Source of the DNA: Hydractinia symbiolongicarpus | Lineage: Eukaryota; Cnidaria; Hydrozoa; Anthoathecata; Hydractiniidae | Direction of reading: 5' to 3' | DNA length: 64,000 bases | Assembly (NCBI RefSeq): GCF_029227915.1 | Contig: NC_079879.1 | Coordinates: forward strand, 32,928,501 to 32,992,500 | In this document: in pieces, positions 22,350-37,400 of the stretch | Layout of the letters: each line of letters opens with the position of its first letter | Position numbering within the stretch: position 1 is the first letter of the stretch | Notes under the pieces: generated by a model | Database searches by the model: none | Seen by the model: the letters and a program-made list of their open reading frames with translations, nothing else | What the model was told of the DNA's origin: nothing | Position numbers and translations under genes: made by a program

Positions 22350-25300
22350 TGATAGCGCTTTATTTAAAAGTGTAGATGAATAAGTCATTTTTACTGTGGG
22401 ACAAATCCTAGCCGTTAGCTCGCGCTGAAGAAATAGAGACAGTTTCAAAGACTATATTTCTTTGACCTTCTAACAGTATCAGTCCGTTTGAGTTACAAGG
22501 TTTCTTCACATACTCGTACCAAAATGGATTTAGCAATATGCTTCAGATCTTACTAGGTTACATCGCTTTTAACAGTGAAACGATTGACTGTGGGACTTAA
22601 TTGAACTGATTTTGGACTTTGACCTTATTACTGTGATAAATGAGCCAATTGGACTCAAAGAAATACCATTCTTCGTAATTTGACATGATTGCTGTAACTC
22701 AGCGATTACACTGGGCGCTGTGACGGTGCTTTATTTAAAAGTGTAGATAAATAAGTCATTTTTTATTGAGGGACCAATCCTAGCCGTTAGCTCGCGTTGA
22801 AAAAATAGAGAAAGTTTCAAAAACTACATTTCATTGACTTTCTAAAGGTATCAGTCCGTTTGAGCTACAACGGTTGCGTCACATATTCGTACCCACATAT
22901 ATTTAGCGATATGTTTCTGATATTACTAGGTTGCATCGCTTTTAACAGTTAAACGATTGGCTGTGGAATTTATACGAACTGATTTTGGACTTTGACCTTA
23001 TAAATGTGTTAAATGAGCCAATTGGACTCCAAGAAATAACATTTTTCTTAATTTCACATGATTGCTGTAACTCAGCGATAACACTGGCCGCTGTGATAGC
23101 GCTTTATTTAAAAGTGTAGATGAATAAGTCATTTTTTACTGTGGGACAAATCCTAGCCGTTAGCGCGCGCTGACGAAATAGAATCAGTTTTAAAAGCTAC
23201 ATTTCATTGACATACTAACGGTGTCAGTCCGTTTCACTTACAACGGTTGCTTCACCTATTCATACCAACATGTATTTAGCGATATTTTTCTGATATTACT
23301 AGGTTGCATCGCTTTTAACACTGAAAAGATTGACTGTGTGACTTAATTGAACAGATTTTAGACTTTGACCTTATATATGTGATAAATGAGCCTATTGGAC
23401 TCCAAGAAATAACATTCTTCTTAATTTGACATGATTGCTGGAACTCAGCGATTACACTGGCCGCTGTGATAGCGCTTTATTTAAAACTGTAGATAAATAA
23501 GTCATTTTTTACTGTGGGACCAATCCTAGCGGTTAGCTCGCGCTGAAGAAATAGAGACAGTTTCAAAGACTATATTTCTTTGACTTTCTAACAGTATCAG
23601 TCCGTTTGAGTTACAAGGTTTCTTCACATATTCGTACCAAAATGGATTTAGCAATATGTTTCTGATATTACTAGGTTGCATCGCTTTTAACAGTTAAACG
23701 ATTGGCTGTGGGATTTAATTGAACTGATTTTGGACTTTGACCTTATAAATGTGTTAAATGAGCCAATTGGACTCCAAGAAATAACATTTTTCGTAATTTC
23801 ACATGATTGCTGTAACTCAGCGATAACACTGGCCGCTGTGATAGCGCTTTATTTAAAAGTTTAGATGAATAAGTCATTTTTTACTGTGGGACAAATCCTA
23901 GCCGTTAGCGCGCGCTGACGAAATAGAATCAGTTTCAAAAGCTACATTTCATTGACATACTAACGGTGTCAGTCCGTTTCACTTACAACGGTTGCTTCAC
24001 CTATTCATACCAACATGTATTTAGCGATATTTTTCTGATATTACTAGGTTGCATCGCTTTTAACACTGAAAAGATTGACTGTGTGACTTAATTGAACTGA
24101 TTTTAGACTTTGACCTTATATATGTGATAAATGAGCCTATTGGACTCCAAGAAATAACATTCTTCTTAATTTGACATGATTGCTGGAACTCAGCGATTAC
24201 ACTGGCCGCTGTGATAGCGCTTTATTTAAAACTGTAGATAAATAACTCATTTTTTACTGTGGGACCAATCCTAGCGGTTAGCTCGCGCTGAAGAAATAGA
24301 GACAGTTTCAAAGACTATATTTCTTTGACTTTCTAACAGTATCAGTCCGTTTGAGTTACAAGGTTTCTTCACATATTCGTACCAAAATGGATTTAGCAAT
24401 ATGTTTCAGATATTACTAGGTTGCATCGCTTTTAACAGTTAAACGATTGGCTGTGGGATTTAATTGAACTGATTTTGGACTTTGACCTTATAAATGTGTT
24501 AAATGAGCCAATTGGACTCCAAGAAATAACATTTTTCGTAATTTCACATGATTGCTGTAACTCAGCGATAACACTGGCCGCTGTGATAGCGCTTTATTTA
24601 AAAGTGTAGATGAATAAGTCATTTTTACTGTGGGACAAATCCTAGCCGTTAGCTCGCGCTGAAGAAATAGAGACAGTTTCAAAGACTATATTTCTTTGAC
24701 CTTCTAACAGTATCAGTCCGTTTGAGTTACAAGGTTTCTTCACATACTCGTACCAAAATGGATTTAGCAATATGCTTCAGATCTTACTAGGTTACATCGC
24801 TTTTAACAGTGAAACGATTGACTGTGGGACTTAATTGAACTGATTTTGGACTTTGACCTTATTACTGTGATAAATGAGCCAATTGGACTCAAAGAAATAC
24901 CATTCTTCGTAATTTGACATGATTGCTGTAACTCAGCGATTACACTGGGCGCTGTGACGGTGCTTTATTTAAAAGTGTAGATAAATAAGTCATTTTTTAT
25001 TGAGGGACCAATCCTAGCCGTTAGCTCGCGTTGAAAAAATAGAGAAAGTTTCAAAAACTACATTTCATTGACTTTCTAAAGGTATCAGTCCGTTTGAGCT
25101 ACAACGGTTGCGTCACATATTCGTACCCACATATATTTAGCGATATGTTTCTGATATTACTAGGTTGCATCGCTTTTAACAGTTAAACGATTGGCTGTGG
25201 AATTTATACGAACTGATTTTGGACTTTGACCTTATAAATGTGTTAAATGAGCCAATTGGACTCCAAGAAATAACATTTTTCTTAATTTCACATGATTGCT

Positions 25301-26840
25301 GTAACTCAGCGATAACACTGGCCGCTGTGATAGCGCTTTATTTAAAAGTGTAGATGAATAAGTCATTTTTTACTGTGGGACAAATCCTAGCCGTTAGCGC
25401 GCGCTGACGAAATAGAATCAGTTTTAAAAGCTACATTTCATTGACATACTAACGGTGTCAGTCCGTTTCACTTACAACGGTTGCTTCACCTATTCATACC
25501 AACATGTATTTAGCGATATTTTTCTGATATTACTAGGTTGCATCGCTTTTAACACTGAAAAGATTGACTGTGTGACTTAATTGAACAGATTTTAGACTTT
25601 GACCTTATATATGTGATAAATGAGCCTATTGGACTCCAAGAAATAACATTCTTCTTAATTTGACATGATTGCTGGAACTCAGCGATTACACTGGCCGCTG
25701 TGATAGCGCTTTATTTAAAACTGTAGATAAATAAGTCATTTTTTACTGTGGGACCAATCCTAGCGGTTAGCTCGCGCTGAAGAAATAGAGACAGTTTCAA
25801 AGACTATATTTCTTTGACTTTCTAACAGTATCAGTCCGTTTGAGTTACAAGGTTTCTTCACATATTCGTACCAAAATGGATTTAGCAATATGTTTCTGAT
25901 ATTACTAGGTTGCATCGCTTTTAACAGTTAAACGATTGGCTGTGGGATTTAATTGAACTGATTTTGGACTTTGACCTTATAAATGTGTTAAATGAGCCAA
26001 TTGGACTCCAAGAAATAACATTTTTCGTAATTTCACATGATTGCTGTAACTCAGCGATAACACTGGCCGCTGTGATAGCGCTTTATTTAAAAGTTTAGAT
26101 GAATAAGTCATTTTTTACTGTGGGACAAATCCTAGCCGTTAGCGCGCGCTGACGAAATAGAATCAGTTTCAAAAGCTACATTTCATTGACATACTAACGG
26201 TGTCAGTCCGTTTCACTTACAACGGTTGCTTCACCTATTCATACCAACATGTATTTAGCGATATTTTTCTGATATTACTAGGTTGCATCGCTTTTAACAC
26301 TGAAAAGATTGACTGTGTGACTTAATTGAACTGATTTTAGACTTTGACCTTATATATGTGATAAATGAGCCTATTGGACTCCAAGAAATAACATTCTTCT
26401 TAATTTGACATGATTGCTGGAACTCAGCGATTACACTGGCCGCTGTGATAGCGCTTTATTTAAAACTGTAGATAAATAACTCATTTTTTACTGTGGGACC
26501 AATCCTAGCGGTTAGCTCGCGCTGAAGAAATAGAGACAGTTTCAAAGACTATATTTCTTTGACTTTCTAACAGTATCAGTCCGTTTGAGTTACAAGGTTT
26601 CTTCACATATTCGTACCAAAATGGATTTAGCAATATGTTTCAGATATTACTAGGTTGCATCGCTTTTAACAGTTAAACGATTGGCTGTGGGATTTAATTG
26701 AACTGATTTTGGACTTTGACCTTATAAATGTGTTAAATGAGCCAATTGGACTCCAAGAAATAACATTTTTCGTAATTTCACATGATTGCTGTAACTCAGC
26801 GATAACACTGGCCGCTGTGATAGCGCTTTATTTAAAAGTG
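22350..26840 (+). repeat. Six-monomer HOR, two tandem copies (2234 bp)
   Basis: Offset 2234: 'tgtggaatttatacgaac' at 22962 and 25196, and a minus-strand open frame of 64 codons repeated almost unchanged at 22254-22448 and 24488-24682. The frame is only a by-product of the repeat. Copies appear almost identical over 2.2 kb, so the duplication is recent. A further related copy lies 4470 bp (two units) downstream around 28600-30720. Confidence 0.8.
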
Positions 26841-27389
26841 TAGATGAATAAGTCATTTTTTACTGTGGGACAAATCCTAGCTGTTAGCGCGCGCTGACGA
26901 AATAGAATCAGTTTCAAAAGCTACATTTCATTGACTTACTAACGGTATCAGTCCGTTTCACTTACAACGGTTGCTTCACCTATTCGTACCAACATGTATT
27001 TAGCGATATTTTTCTGATATTACTAGGTTGCATCGCTTTTAACAGTGAAAAGATTGACTGTGTGACTTAATTGAACTGATTTTGGACTTTGACCATATAT
27101 ATGTGGTAAATTAGCCTATTGGACTCCAAGAAATAACATTTTTCTTAATTTGACATGATTGCTGGAACTCAGCGATTACACTGGCCGCTGTGATAGCGCT
27201 TTTTTTAAAACTGTAGATAAATAAGTCATTTTTTACTGTGGGACCAATCCTAACCGTTAACGCGCGCTGAAGAAATAGAGACAGCTTCAAAAACTACATT
27301 TCATTGACTTTCTAACGGTATCAATCTGTTTGAGTTACAACGGTTGCGTCACCTATTCGTACCAACTTATATTTAGCGATATGTTTCTG

Positions 27390-28720
27390 ATATTGCTATG
27401 TTGCATCGTTTTTAAAAGTGAAACGATTGACTGTGTGACTTAATTGAACTGATCTTAGACTTTGAACTTATAAATGTGATAAATGAGACAATTGGACCCC
27501 AAGAAATAACATTCTTCTTAATTTGACATGATTGCTGGACTTCAGCTTTAACACTGGGCTCTGCGGTAGTGCTTTATTTAAAAGTGTAGATAAATATCAG
27601 TTTTAACTGTGGCACCAATCCTAGCCGTTAGCGCGCGCTGAAGAAATAGAGAAAGTTTGGAAAACTACATTTCATTGACTTTCTAATGGTATCAGTCCGT
27701 TTGAGTTACAACGGTTGCGTCACATATTCGTACCAACATGTATTTAGCGATATGTTTCTGATGTTACTAGGTTGCATCGCTTTTAATGGTGAAACGACTG
27801 ACTGTGGGACTTAATTGAACTGATTTTGGACTTTGCCTTATATATGTGTTAAATGAGCCAATTGGACTCTAAGAAATAACATTCTTCTTAATTTGACATG
27901 ATTGCTGGAACTCAGCGATTAACTGGCCGCTGTGATAGCGCTTCATTAAAAAAAATTGAAGATAAATAAGTCATTTTCTACTGTGGGACCAATCCTAGCA
28001 GTGATATCGCGCTGAAGAAATAGAGACGGTTTCAAAAACTACATTTCTTTAACTTTCTAAAGGTATCAGTCCGTTTGAGCTACAAGGGTTGCGTCACATA
28101 TTCGTACCAACATATATTTTGCGATATGTTTCTGATATTACTAGGTTGCATCGCTTTTAACAGTTAAACGATTGGCTGTTGGATTTAATTGAACTGATTT
28201 TGGACTTTGACCTTATAAATGTGTTAAATGAGCTAATTGGACTCCAAGAAATAACATTCTTCTTAATTTGACATGATTGCTGGAACTCAGCGATTACACT
28301 GGCCGCTGTGATAGCGCTTTATTTAAAACTGTAGATAAATAAGTCAATTTTTACTGTGGGACCAATCCTAGCCGTTAGCTCGCGCTGAAGAAATAGAGAC
28401 AGTTTCAAAGACTATATTTCTTTGACCTTCTAACAGTATCAGTCCATTTGAGTTACAAGGTTTCTTCACATACTCGTACCAAAATGGATTTAGCAATATG
28501 CTTCAGATATTACTAGGTTACATCGCTTTTAACAGTGAAACGATTGACTGTGGGACTTAATTGAACTGATTTTGGACTTTGACCTTATTACTGTGATAAG
28601 TGAGCAAATTCGACTCAAAGAAATACCATTCTTCGTAATTTGACATGATTGCTGTAACTCAGCGATTACACTAGTCGGTGTGATAGCGATTTATTTAAAA
28701 GTGTAGATGAATAAGTCATT
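27390..28720 (+). repeat. 1.3-kb block repeated 3352 bp downstream, copy 1
   Basis: Starts at 'tgatattgctatgttgcatcg'-type sequence with 'gtttttaaaagtgaaac' and shares rare variants such as 'cattaaaaaaaattgaag' and 'gagcaaattcgactc' with 30742-32075 (offset 3352, nine monomers). An older relative with 'gtttttaacagtgaaac' starts near 21430. Confidence 0.7.
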
Positions 28721-30741
28721 TTTACTGTGGGACAAATCCTAGCCATTAGCGCGCGGTGACGAAATAGAATCAGTTTCAAAAGCTACATTTCATTGACCTA
28801 CTAACGGTGTCAGTCCGTTTCACTTACAACGGTTGCTTCACCTATTCGCACCAACATGTATTTAGCGATATTTTTTTGATATTACTAGGTTGCATCGCTT
28901 TTAACAGTGAAAAGAATGACTGTGCGACTTAATTGAACTGATTTTGGACTTTGACCTTATATATGTGTTAAATGAGCCTATTGGACTCCAAGAAATAACA
29001 TTCTTCTTAATTTGACATGATTGCTGGAACTCAGCGATTGCACTGGCCGCTGTGATAGCGCTTTATTTAAAACTGTAGATAAATAAGTCATTTTTTACTG
29101 TGGGACCAATCCTAGCCGTTAGCTCGCGCTGAAGAAATAGAGACAGTTTCAAAGACTATATTTTTTTGACCTTCTAACAGTATCAGTCCGTTTGAGTTAC
29201 AAGGTTTCTTCACATACTCGTACCAAAATGGATTTAGCAATATGCTTCAGATCTTACTAGGTTACATCGCTTTTAACAGTGAAACGATTGACTGTGGGAC
29301 TTAATTGAACTGATTTTGGACTTTGACCTTATTACTGTGATAAATGAGCCAATTGGACTCAAAGAAATACCACTCTTCGTAATTTGACATGATTGCTGTA
29401 ACTCAGCGATTACACTGGGCGCTGTGACGGTGCTTTATTTAAAAGTGTAGATAAATAAGTCATTTTTTATTGAGGGACCAATCCTAGCCGTTAGCTCGCG
29501 TTGAAAAAATAGAGAAAGTTTCAAAAACTACATTTCATTGACTTTCTAAAGGTATCAGTCCGTTTGAGCTACAACGGTTGCGTCACATATTCGTACCAAC
29601 ATATATTTAGCGATATGTTTCTGATATTACTAGTTTGCATCGCTTTTAACAGTTAAACGATTGGCTGTGGAATTTATACGAACTGATTTTGGACTTTGAC
29701 CTTATAAATGTGTTAAATGAGCCAATTGGACTCCAAGAAATAACATTTTTCTTAATTTCACATGATTGCTGTAACTCAGCGATAACACTGGCCGCTGTGA
29801 TAGCGCTTTATTTAAAAGTGTAGATGAATAAGTCATTTTTTACTGTGGGACAAATCCTAGCCGTTAGCGCGCGCTGACGAAATAGAATCAGTTTCAAAAG
29901 CTACATTTCATTGACATACTAACGGTGTCAGTCCGTTTCACTTACAACGGTTGCTTCACCTATTCATACCAACATGTATTTAGCGATATTTTTCTGATAT
30001 TACTAGGTTGCATCGCTTTTAACACTGAAAAGATTGACTGTGTGACTTAATTGAACTGATTTTAGACTTTGACCTTATATATGTGATAAATGAGCCTATT
30101 GGACTCCAAGAAATAACATTCTTCTTAATTTGACATGATTGCTGGAACTCAGCGATTACACTGGCCGCTGTGATAGCGCTTTATTTAAAACTGTAGATAA
30201 ATAAGTCATTTTTTACTGTGGGACCAATCCTAGCGGTTAGCTCGCGCTGAAGAAATAGAGACAGTTTCAAAGACTATATTTCTTTGACTTTCTAACAGTA
30301 TCAGTCCGTTTGAGTTACAAGGTTTCTTCACATATTCGTACCAAAATGGATTTAGCAATATGTTTCAGATATTACTAGGTTGCATCGCTTTTAACAGTTA
30401 AACGATTGGCTGTGGGATTTAATTGAACTGATTTTGGACTTTGACCTTATAAATGTGTTAAATGAGCCAATTGGACTCCAAGAAATAACATTTTTCGTAA
30501 TTTCACATGATTGCTGTAACTCAGCGATAACACTGGCCGCTGTGATAGCGCTTTATTTAAAAGTGTAGATGAATAAGTCATTTTTTACTGTGGGACAAAT
30601 CCTAGCTGTTAGCGCGCGCTGACGAAATAGAATCAGTTTCAAAAGCTACATTTCATTGACTTACTAACGGTATCAGTCCGTTTCACTTACAACGGTTGCT
30701 TCACCTATTCGTACCAACATGTATTTAGCGATATTTTTCTG

Positions 30742-32075
30742 ATATTGCTATGTTGCATCGTTTTTAAAAGTGAAACGATTGACTGTGTGACTTAATTGAA
30801 CTGATCTTAGACTTTGAACTTATAAATGTGATAAATGAGACAATTGGACCCCAAGAAATAACATTCTTCTTAATTTGACATGATTGCTGGACTTCAGCTT
30901 TAACACTGGGCTCTGCGGTAGTGCTTTATTTAAAAGTGTAGATAAATATCAGTTTTAAATGTGGCACCAATCCTAGCCGTTAGCGCGCGCTGAAGAAATA
31001 GAGAAAGTTTGGAAAACTACATTTCATTGACTTTCTAATGGTATCAGTCCGTTTGAGTTACAACGGTTGCGTCACATATTCGTACCAACATGTATTTAGC
31101 GATATGTTTCTGATGTTACTAGGTTGCATCGCTTTTAATGGTGAAACGACTGACTGTGGGACTTAATTGAACTGATTTTGGACTTTGCCTTATATATGTG
31201 TTAAATGAGCCAATTGGACTCTAAGAAATAACATTCTTCTTAATTTGTCATGATTGCTGGAACTCAGCGATTAACTGGCCGCTGTGATAGCGCTTCATTA
31301 AAAAAAATTGAAGATAAATAAGTCATTTTCTACTGTGGGACCAATCCTAGCAGTGATATCGCGCTGAAGAAATAGAGACGGTTTCAAAAACTACATTTCT
31401 TCAACTTTCTAAAGGTATCAGTCCGTTTGAGCTACAAGGGTTGCGTCACATATTCGTACCAACATATATTTTGCGATATGTTTCTGATATTACTAGGTTG
31501 CATCGCTTTTAACAGTTAAACGATTGGCTGTTGGATTTAATTGATCTGATTTTGGACTTTGACCTTATAAATGTGTTAAATGAGCTAATTGGACTCCAAG
31601 AAATAACATTCTTCTTAATTTGACATGATTGCTGGAACTCAGCGATTACACTGGCCGCTGTGATAGCGCTTTATTTAAAACTGTAGATAAATAAGTCATT
31701 TTTTACTGTGGGACCAATCCTAGCCGTTAGCTCGCGCTGAAGAAATAGAGACAGTTTCAAAGACTATATTTCTTTGACCTTCTAACAGTATCAGTCCGTT
31801 TGAGTTACAAGGTTTCTTCACATACTCGTACCAAAATGGATTTAGCAATATGCTTCAGATATTACTAGGTTACATCGCTTTTAACAGTGAAATGATTGAC
31901 TGTGGGACTTAATTGAACTGATTTTGGACTTTGACCTTATTACTGTGATAAATGAGCAAATTCGACTCAAAGAAATACCATTCTTCGTAATTTGACATGA
32001 TTGCTGTAACTCAGCGATTACACTAGTCGGTGTGATAGCGATTTATTTAAAAGTGTAGATGAATAAGTCATTTTT
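30742..32075 (+). repeat. 1.3-kb block, copy 2
   Basis: Copy of 27390-28720. Its left edge is inside a monomer: the sequence before 'gatattgctatgttg' (about 30742) follows the six-monomer HOR, and after it follows this block. It is therefore another visible recombination junction. Confidence 0.65.
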
Positions 32076-34130
32076 TACTGTGGGAAAAATCCTAGCCGTT
32101 AGCGCGCGCTGACGAAGTAGAATCAGTTTCAAAAACTACATCTCATTGACTTACTAACGGTATCAGTCCGTTTCACCTACCAAGGTTGCGTCACCTATTT
32201 GTACCAACATGTATTTAGCGATATTTTTCTGATATTACTAGGCTGCATCGCTTTTAACAGTGAAAAGATTGTCTGTGGGACTTAATTGAACTGATTTTGG
32301 ACTTTGACCTTATATATGCGTTAAATGAGCCAATTGGACTCTAAGAAATTACATTCTTCTTAATTTGACATGATAGCTGGAACTCAGCGATTAACTGGCC
32401 GCTGTGATAGCGCTTCATTTAAAATTGTAGATGAATAAGTCATTTCCTACCGTGGGACCAATCCTAACAGTTATATCGCGCTGAAGAAATAGAGACGGTT
32501 TCAAAAACTACATTTCTTCAACTTTCTAAAGGTATCAGTCCATTTGAGCTACAGCGGTTGCGTCACATATTCGTACCAAAATGGATTTAGCAATATGCTT
32601 CAGATATTACTAGGTTACATCGCTTTTAACAGTGAAACGATTGACTGTGGGACTTAATTGAACTGATTTTGGACTTTGACCTTATTACTGTGATAAATGA
32701 GCAAATTGGACTCAAAGAAATTACATTCTTCTTAATTTGACATGATTGCTGTAACTCAGCGATTAACTGGCCGCTGTGATAGCGCTTCATTTAAAATTGT
32801 AGATGAATAAGTCATTTCCTACCGTGGGACCAATCCTAACAGTTATATCGCGCTGAAGAAATAGAGACGGTTTCAAAAACTACATTTCTTCAACTTTCTA
32901 AAGGTATCAGTCCGTTTGAGCTACAACGGTTGCGTCACATATTCGTACCAACATATATTTAGCGATATGCTTCTGATATTACTAGATTGCATCGCTTTTA
33001 ACAGTTAAACGATTGGCTGTGGGACTTAATTGAACTGATTTTGGACTTTGACCTTATTACTGTGATAAATGAGCAAATTCGACTCAAAGAAATACCATTC
33101 TTCGTAATTTGACATGATTGCTGTAACTCAGCGATTACACTAGTCGGTGTGATAGCGATTTATTTAAAAGTGTAGATGAATAAGTCATTTTTTACTGTGG
33201 GAAAAATCCTAGCCGTTAGCGCGCGCTGACGAAGTAGAATCAGTTTCAAAAACTACATCTCATTGACTTACTAACGGTATCAGTCCGTTTCACCTACCAA
33301 GGTTGCGTCACCTATTTGTACCAACATGTATTTAGCGATATTTTTCTGATATTACTAGGCTGCATCGCTTTTAACAGTGAAAAGATTGTCTGTGGGACTT
33401 AATTGAACTGATTTTGGACTTTGACCTTATATATGCGTTAAATGAGCCAATTGGACTCTAAGAAATTACATTCTTCTTAATTTGACATGATAGCTGGAAC
33501 TCAGCGATTAACTGGCCGCTGTGATAGCGCTTCATTTAAAATTGTAGATGAATAAGTCATTTCCTACCGTGGGACCAATCCTAACAGTTATATCGCGCTG
33601 AAGAAATAGAGACGGTTTCAAAAACTACATTTCTTCAACTTTCTAAAGGTATCAGTCCATTTGAGCTACAGCGGTTGCGTCACATATTCGTACCAAAATG
33701 GATTTAGCAATATGCTTCAGATATTACTAGGTTACATCGCTTTTAACAGTGAAACGATTGACTGTGGGACTTAATTGAACTGATTTTGGACTTTGACCTT
33801 ATTACTGTGATAAATGAGCAAATTGGACTCAAAGAAATTACATTCTTCTTAATTTGACATGATTGCTGTAACTCAGCGATTAACTGGCCGCTGTGATAGC
33901 GCTTCATTTAAAATTGTAGATGAATAAGTCATTTCCTACCGTGGGACCAATCCTAACAGTTATATCGCGCTGAAGAAATAGAGACGGTTTCAAAAACTAC
34001 ATTTCTTCAACTTTCTAAAGGTATCAGTCCGTTTGAGCTACAACGGTTGCGTCACATATTCGTACCAACATATATTTAGCGATATGCTTCTGATATTACT
34101 AGGTTGCATCGCTTTTAACAGTTAAACGAT
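31920..34130 (+). repeat. Three-monomer HOR, two copies (1117 bp)
   Basis: 'ggctgcatcgcttttaac' followed by 'gattgtctgtggg' occurs at 32241 and 33358 (offset 1117). 'gtgggaaaaatcctagcc' and 'catttcctaccgtggg' also recur at this offset. Confidence 0.8.
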
Positions 34131-34438
34131 TGGCTGTGGGATTTAATTGAACTGATTTTGGACTTTGACCTTATAAATGTGTTAAATGAGCCAATTGGAC
34201 TCCAAGAAATAACATTTTTCTTAATTTCACATGATTGCTGTAACTCAGCGATAACACTGGCCGCTGTGATAGCGCTTTACTTAAAAGTGTAGATGAATAA
34301 GTCATTTTTTACTGTGGGACAAATCCTAGCCGTTAGCGCGCGCTGACGAAATAGAATCAGTTTCAAAAGCTACATTTCATTGACTTACTAAGGGTGTCAG
34401 GCCGATTCACTTATAACGGTTGTGTCACCTATTCGTAC

Positions 34439-37400
34439 CAACATGTACACGATACGATATTTTTCTGATATTGCTAGGTTGCATCGCTTTTAACAGTGAA
34501 AAGATTGACTGTGGGACTTAATTGAACTGATTTTGGACATTATCCTTATATATGTGATAAATGAGCCTATTGGACTCCAAGAAATAACATTCTTCTTAAT
34601 TTGACATGATTGCTGGAACTCAGCGATTACACTGGCCGCTGTGATAGCGCTTTATTTAAAAGTGTAGATGAATAAGTCATTTTTTACTGTGGGACAAATC
34701 CTAGCCGTTAGCGCGCGCTGACGAAATAGAATCAGTTTCAAAAGCTACATTTCATTGACTTAGTAACGGTGTCAGTCCGCTTCACTTACAACGGTTGCTT
34801 CACCTATTCGTACCAACATGTAATTAGCGATATGATTCTGATGTTACTAGGTTGCATCGCTTTTAATGGTGAAACGACTGACTGTGGGACTTAATTGAAC
34901 TGATTTTGGACTTTGCCTTATATATGTGTTAAATGAGCCAATTGGACTCTAAGAAATAACATTCTTCTTAATTTGACATGATTGCTGGAACTCAGCGATA
35001 ACACTGGCCGCTGTGATAGCGCTTTATTTAAAAATGTAGATGAATAAGTCATTTTTTACTGTGAAACAAATCCTAGCCGTTAGCGCGCGCTGACGAAATA
35101 GAATCAGTTTCAAAAGCAACATTTCATTGACTTACTAACGGTGTCAGTCCGCTTCACTTACAACGGTTGCTTCACCTATTCGTACCAACATGTATTTAGC
35201 GATATTTTTCTGATATTACTAGGTTGCATCGCTCTTAACAGTGAAAAGATTGACTGTGGGACTTAATTGAACTTATTTTGGAATTTGACCTTATATATGT
35301 GTTAAATGAGCCAATTGGACTCTAAGAAATAACATTCTTCTTAATTTGCATGATTGCTGGAACTCAGCGATTGCACTGGGTGCTGTGACGGTGCTTTATT
35401 TAAAAGTGTAGACAAATAAGTCATTTTTTATTGAGGGACCAATCCTAGCCGTTAGCTCGCATTGAAAAAATAGAGAAAGTTTTAAAAACTACATTTCATT
35501 GACTTTCTAGCGGGATCAGTCCGTTTCACTTACAACGGTTGCGTCACATATTCGTACCAACATGTATTTCGCGATATTTTTCTGATATTACTATGTTGCA
35601 TCGCTTTTAACAGTGAAAAGATTGACTGTGTGACTTAATTGAACTGATTTTAGACGCTGACCTTATATATGTGATAAATGAGCCTATTGGACTACAAGAA
35701 ATAACATTCTTCTTAATTTGACATGATTGCTGGAACTCAGCGATTACACTGGCCGCTATGATAGCGCTTTATTTAAAATTGTAGATAAATAAGTCATTTT
35801 TTACTGTGGGACCAATCCTAACCGTTAACGCGCGCTGAAGAAATAGAGACAGCTTCAAAAACTACATTTCATTTACTTTCTAACGGTAGCAATCTGTTTG
35901 AGTTACAACGGTTGCGTCACCTATTCGTACCAACATGTACACGATACGATATTTTTCTGATATTGCTAGGTTGCATCGCTTTTAACAGTGAAAAGATTGA
36001 CTGTGGGACTTAATTGAACTGATTTTGGACATTAACCTTATATATGTGATATATGAGCCTATTGGACTCCAAGAAATAACATTCCTCTTAATTTGACATG
36101 ATTGCTGGAACTCAGCGATTACACTGGCCGCTGTGATAGCGCTTTATTTAAAACTGTAGATAAATAAGTTATATTTTACTGTGGGACCAATCCTAGCCGT
36201 TAGCCCGCCCTGAAGAAATAGAGACAGTTTGGAAAACTACATTTCATTGACTTTCTAATGGTATCAGTCCGTTTGAGTTACAACGGTTGCGTCACATATT
36301 CGTACCAACATGTATTTAGCGATATGTTTCTGATATTACTAGGCTGCATTGCTTTGAAGGGTGAAACGATTGACTGTGGGACTTAATTGAACTGATTTTG
36401 GACTTTGACCTTGTTAATGGGATAAATGAGCCAATTTGACTTCAAGATATAACATTCTTCTTAATTTGACATGATTGCTGTAACTCAGCGATAACACTGG
36501 CCGCTGTGATAGCGCTTTATTTAAAAGTGTAGATGAATAAGTCATTTTTTACTGTGGGACAAATCCTAGCCGTTAGCGCGAGCTGACGAAATAGAATCAG
36601 TTTCAAAAGCAACATTTCATTGACTTACTAACGGTGTCAGTCCGTTTCACTTACAACGGTTGCGTCACCTATTCGTACCAACATGTATTCAGCCATATTT
36701 TTCTGATATTACTAGGTTGCATCGCTTTTAACAGTGAAAACATTGAATGTGGGACTGAATTGAACTGATTTTGGACTTTGACCTTATATATGTGATAAAT
36801 GAGCCATTTCGACTCCAAGAAATAACATTCTTCTTAAGTTGACATGATTGCTGTAACTCAGCGATTACAATGGGCGCTGTGACGGTGCTTTATTTAAAAG
36901 TGTAGATAAATAAGTTATTTTTTATTGAGGGACCAATCCTAGCCGTTAGCTCGCGTTGAAAAAATAGAGGAAGTTACAAAAACTACATTTCATTGACTTT
37001 CTAGCGGGATCAGTCCGTTTCACTTACAACGGTTGCGTCACATATTCGTACCAACATGTAATTAGCGATATGATTCTGATGTTACTAGGTTGCATCGCTT
37101 TTAATGGTGAAACGACTGACTGTGGGACTTAATTGAACTGATTTTGGACTTTGACCTTATTAATGTGATAAATGAGCCAATTCGACTGAAAGAAATACCA
37201 TTCTTCGTAATTTGACATGATTGCTGTAACTCAACGATTACACTAGTCGGTGTGATAGCGATTTATTTAAAAGTGTAGATGAATAAGTCATTTTTTAATG
37301 TGGGACAAATCCTAGCCGTTAGCGCACGCTGACGAAGTAGAATCAGTCTCAAAAACTACATCTCATTGACTTACTAACGGTATCAGTCCGCTTCACCTAC

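Noticed and set aside
22254-24682. Repeated 64-codon minus-strand frame in the satellite (22254-22448 and 24488-24682), and related frames at 11464-11655 and 45507-45758
   Set aside because: They begin at the same place in the satellite monomer ('gaaatgtagt'-type register) and are open only because of local variants; repetition reflects the HOR, not a gene family.
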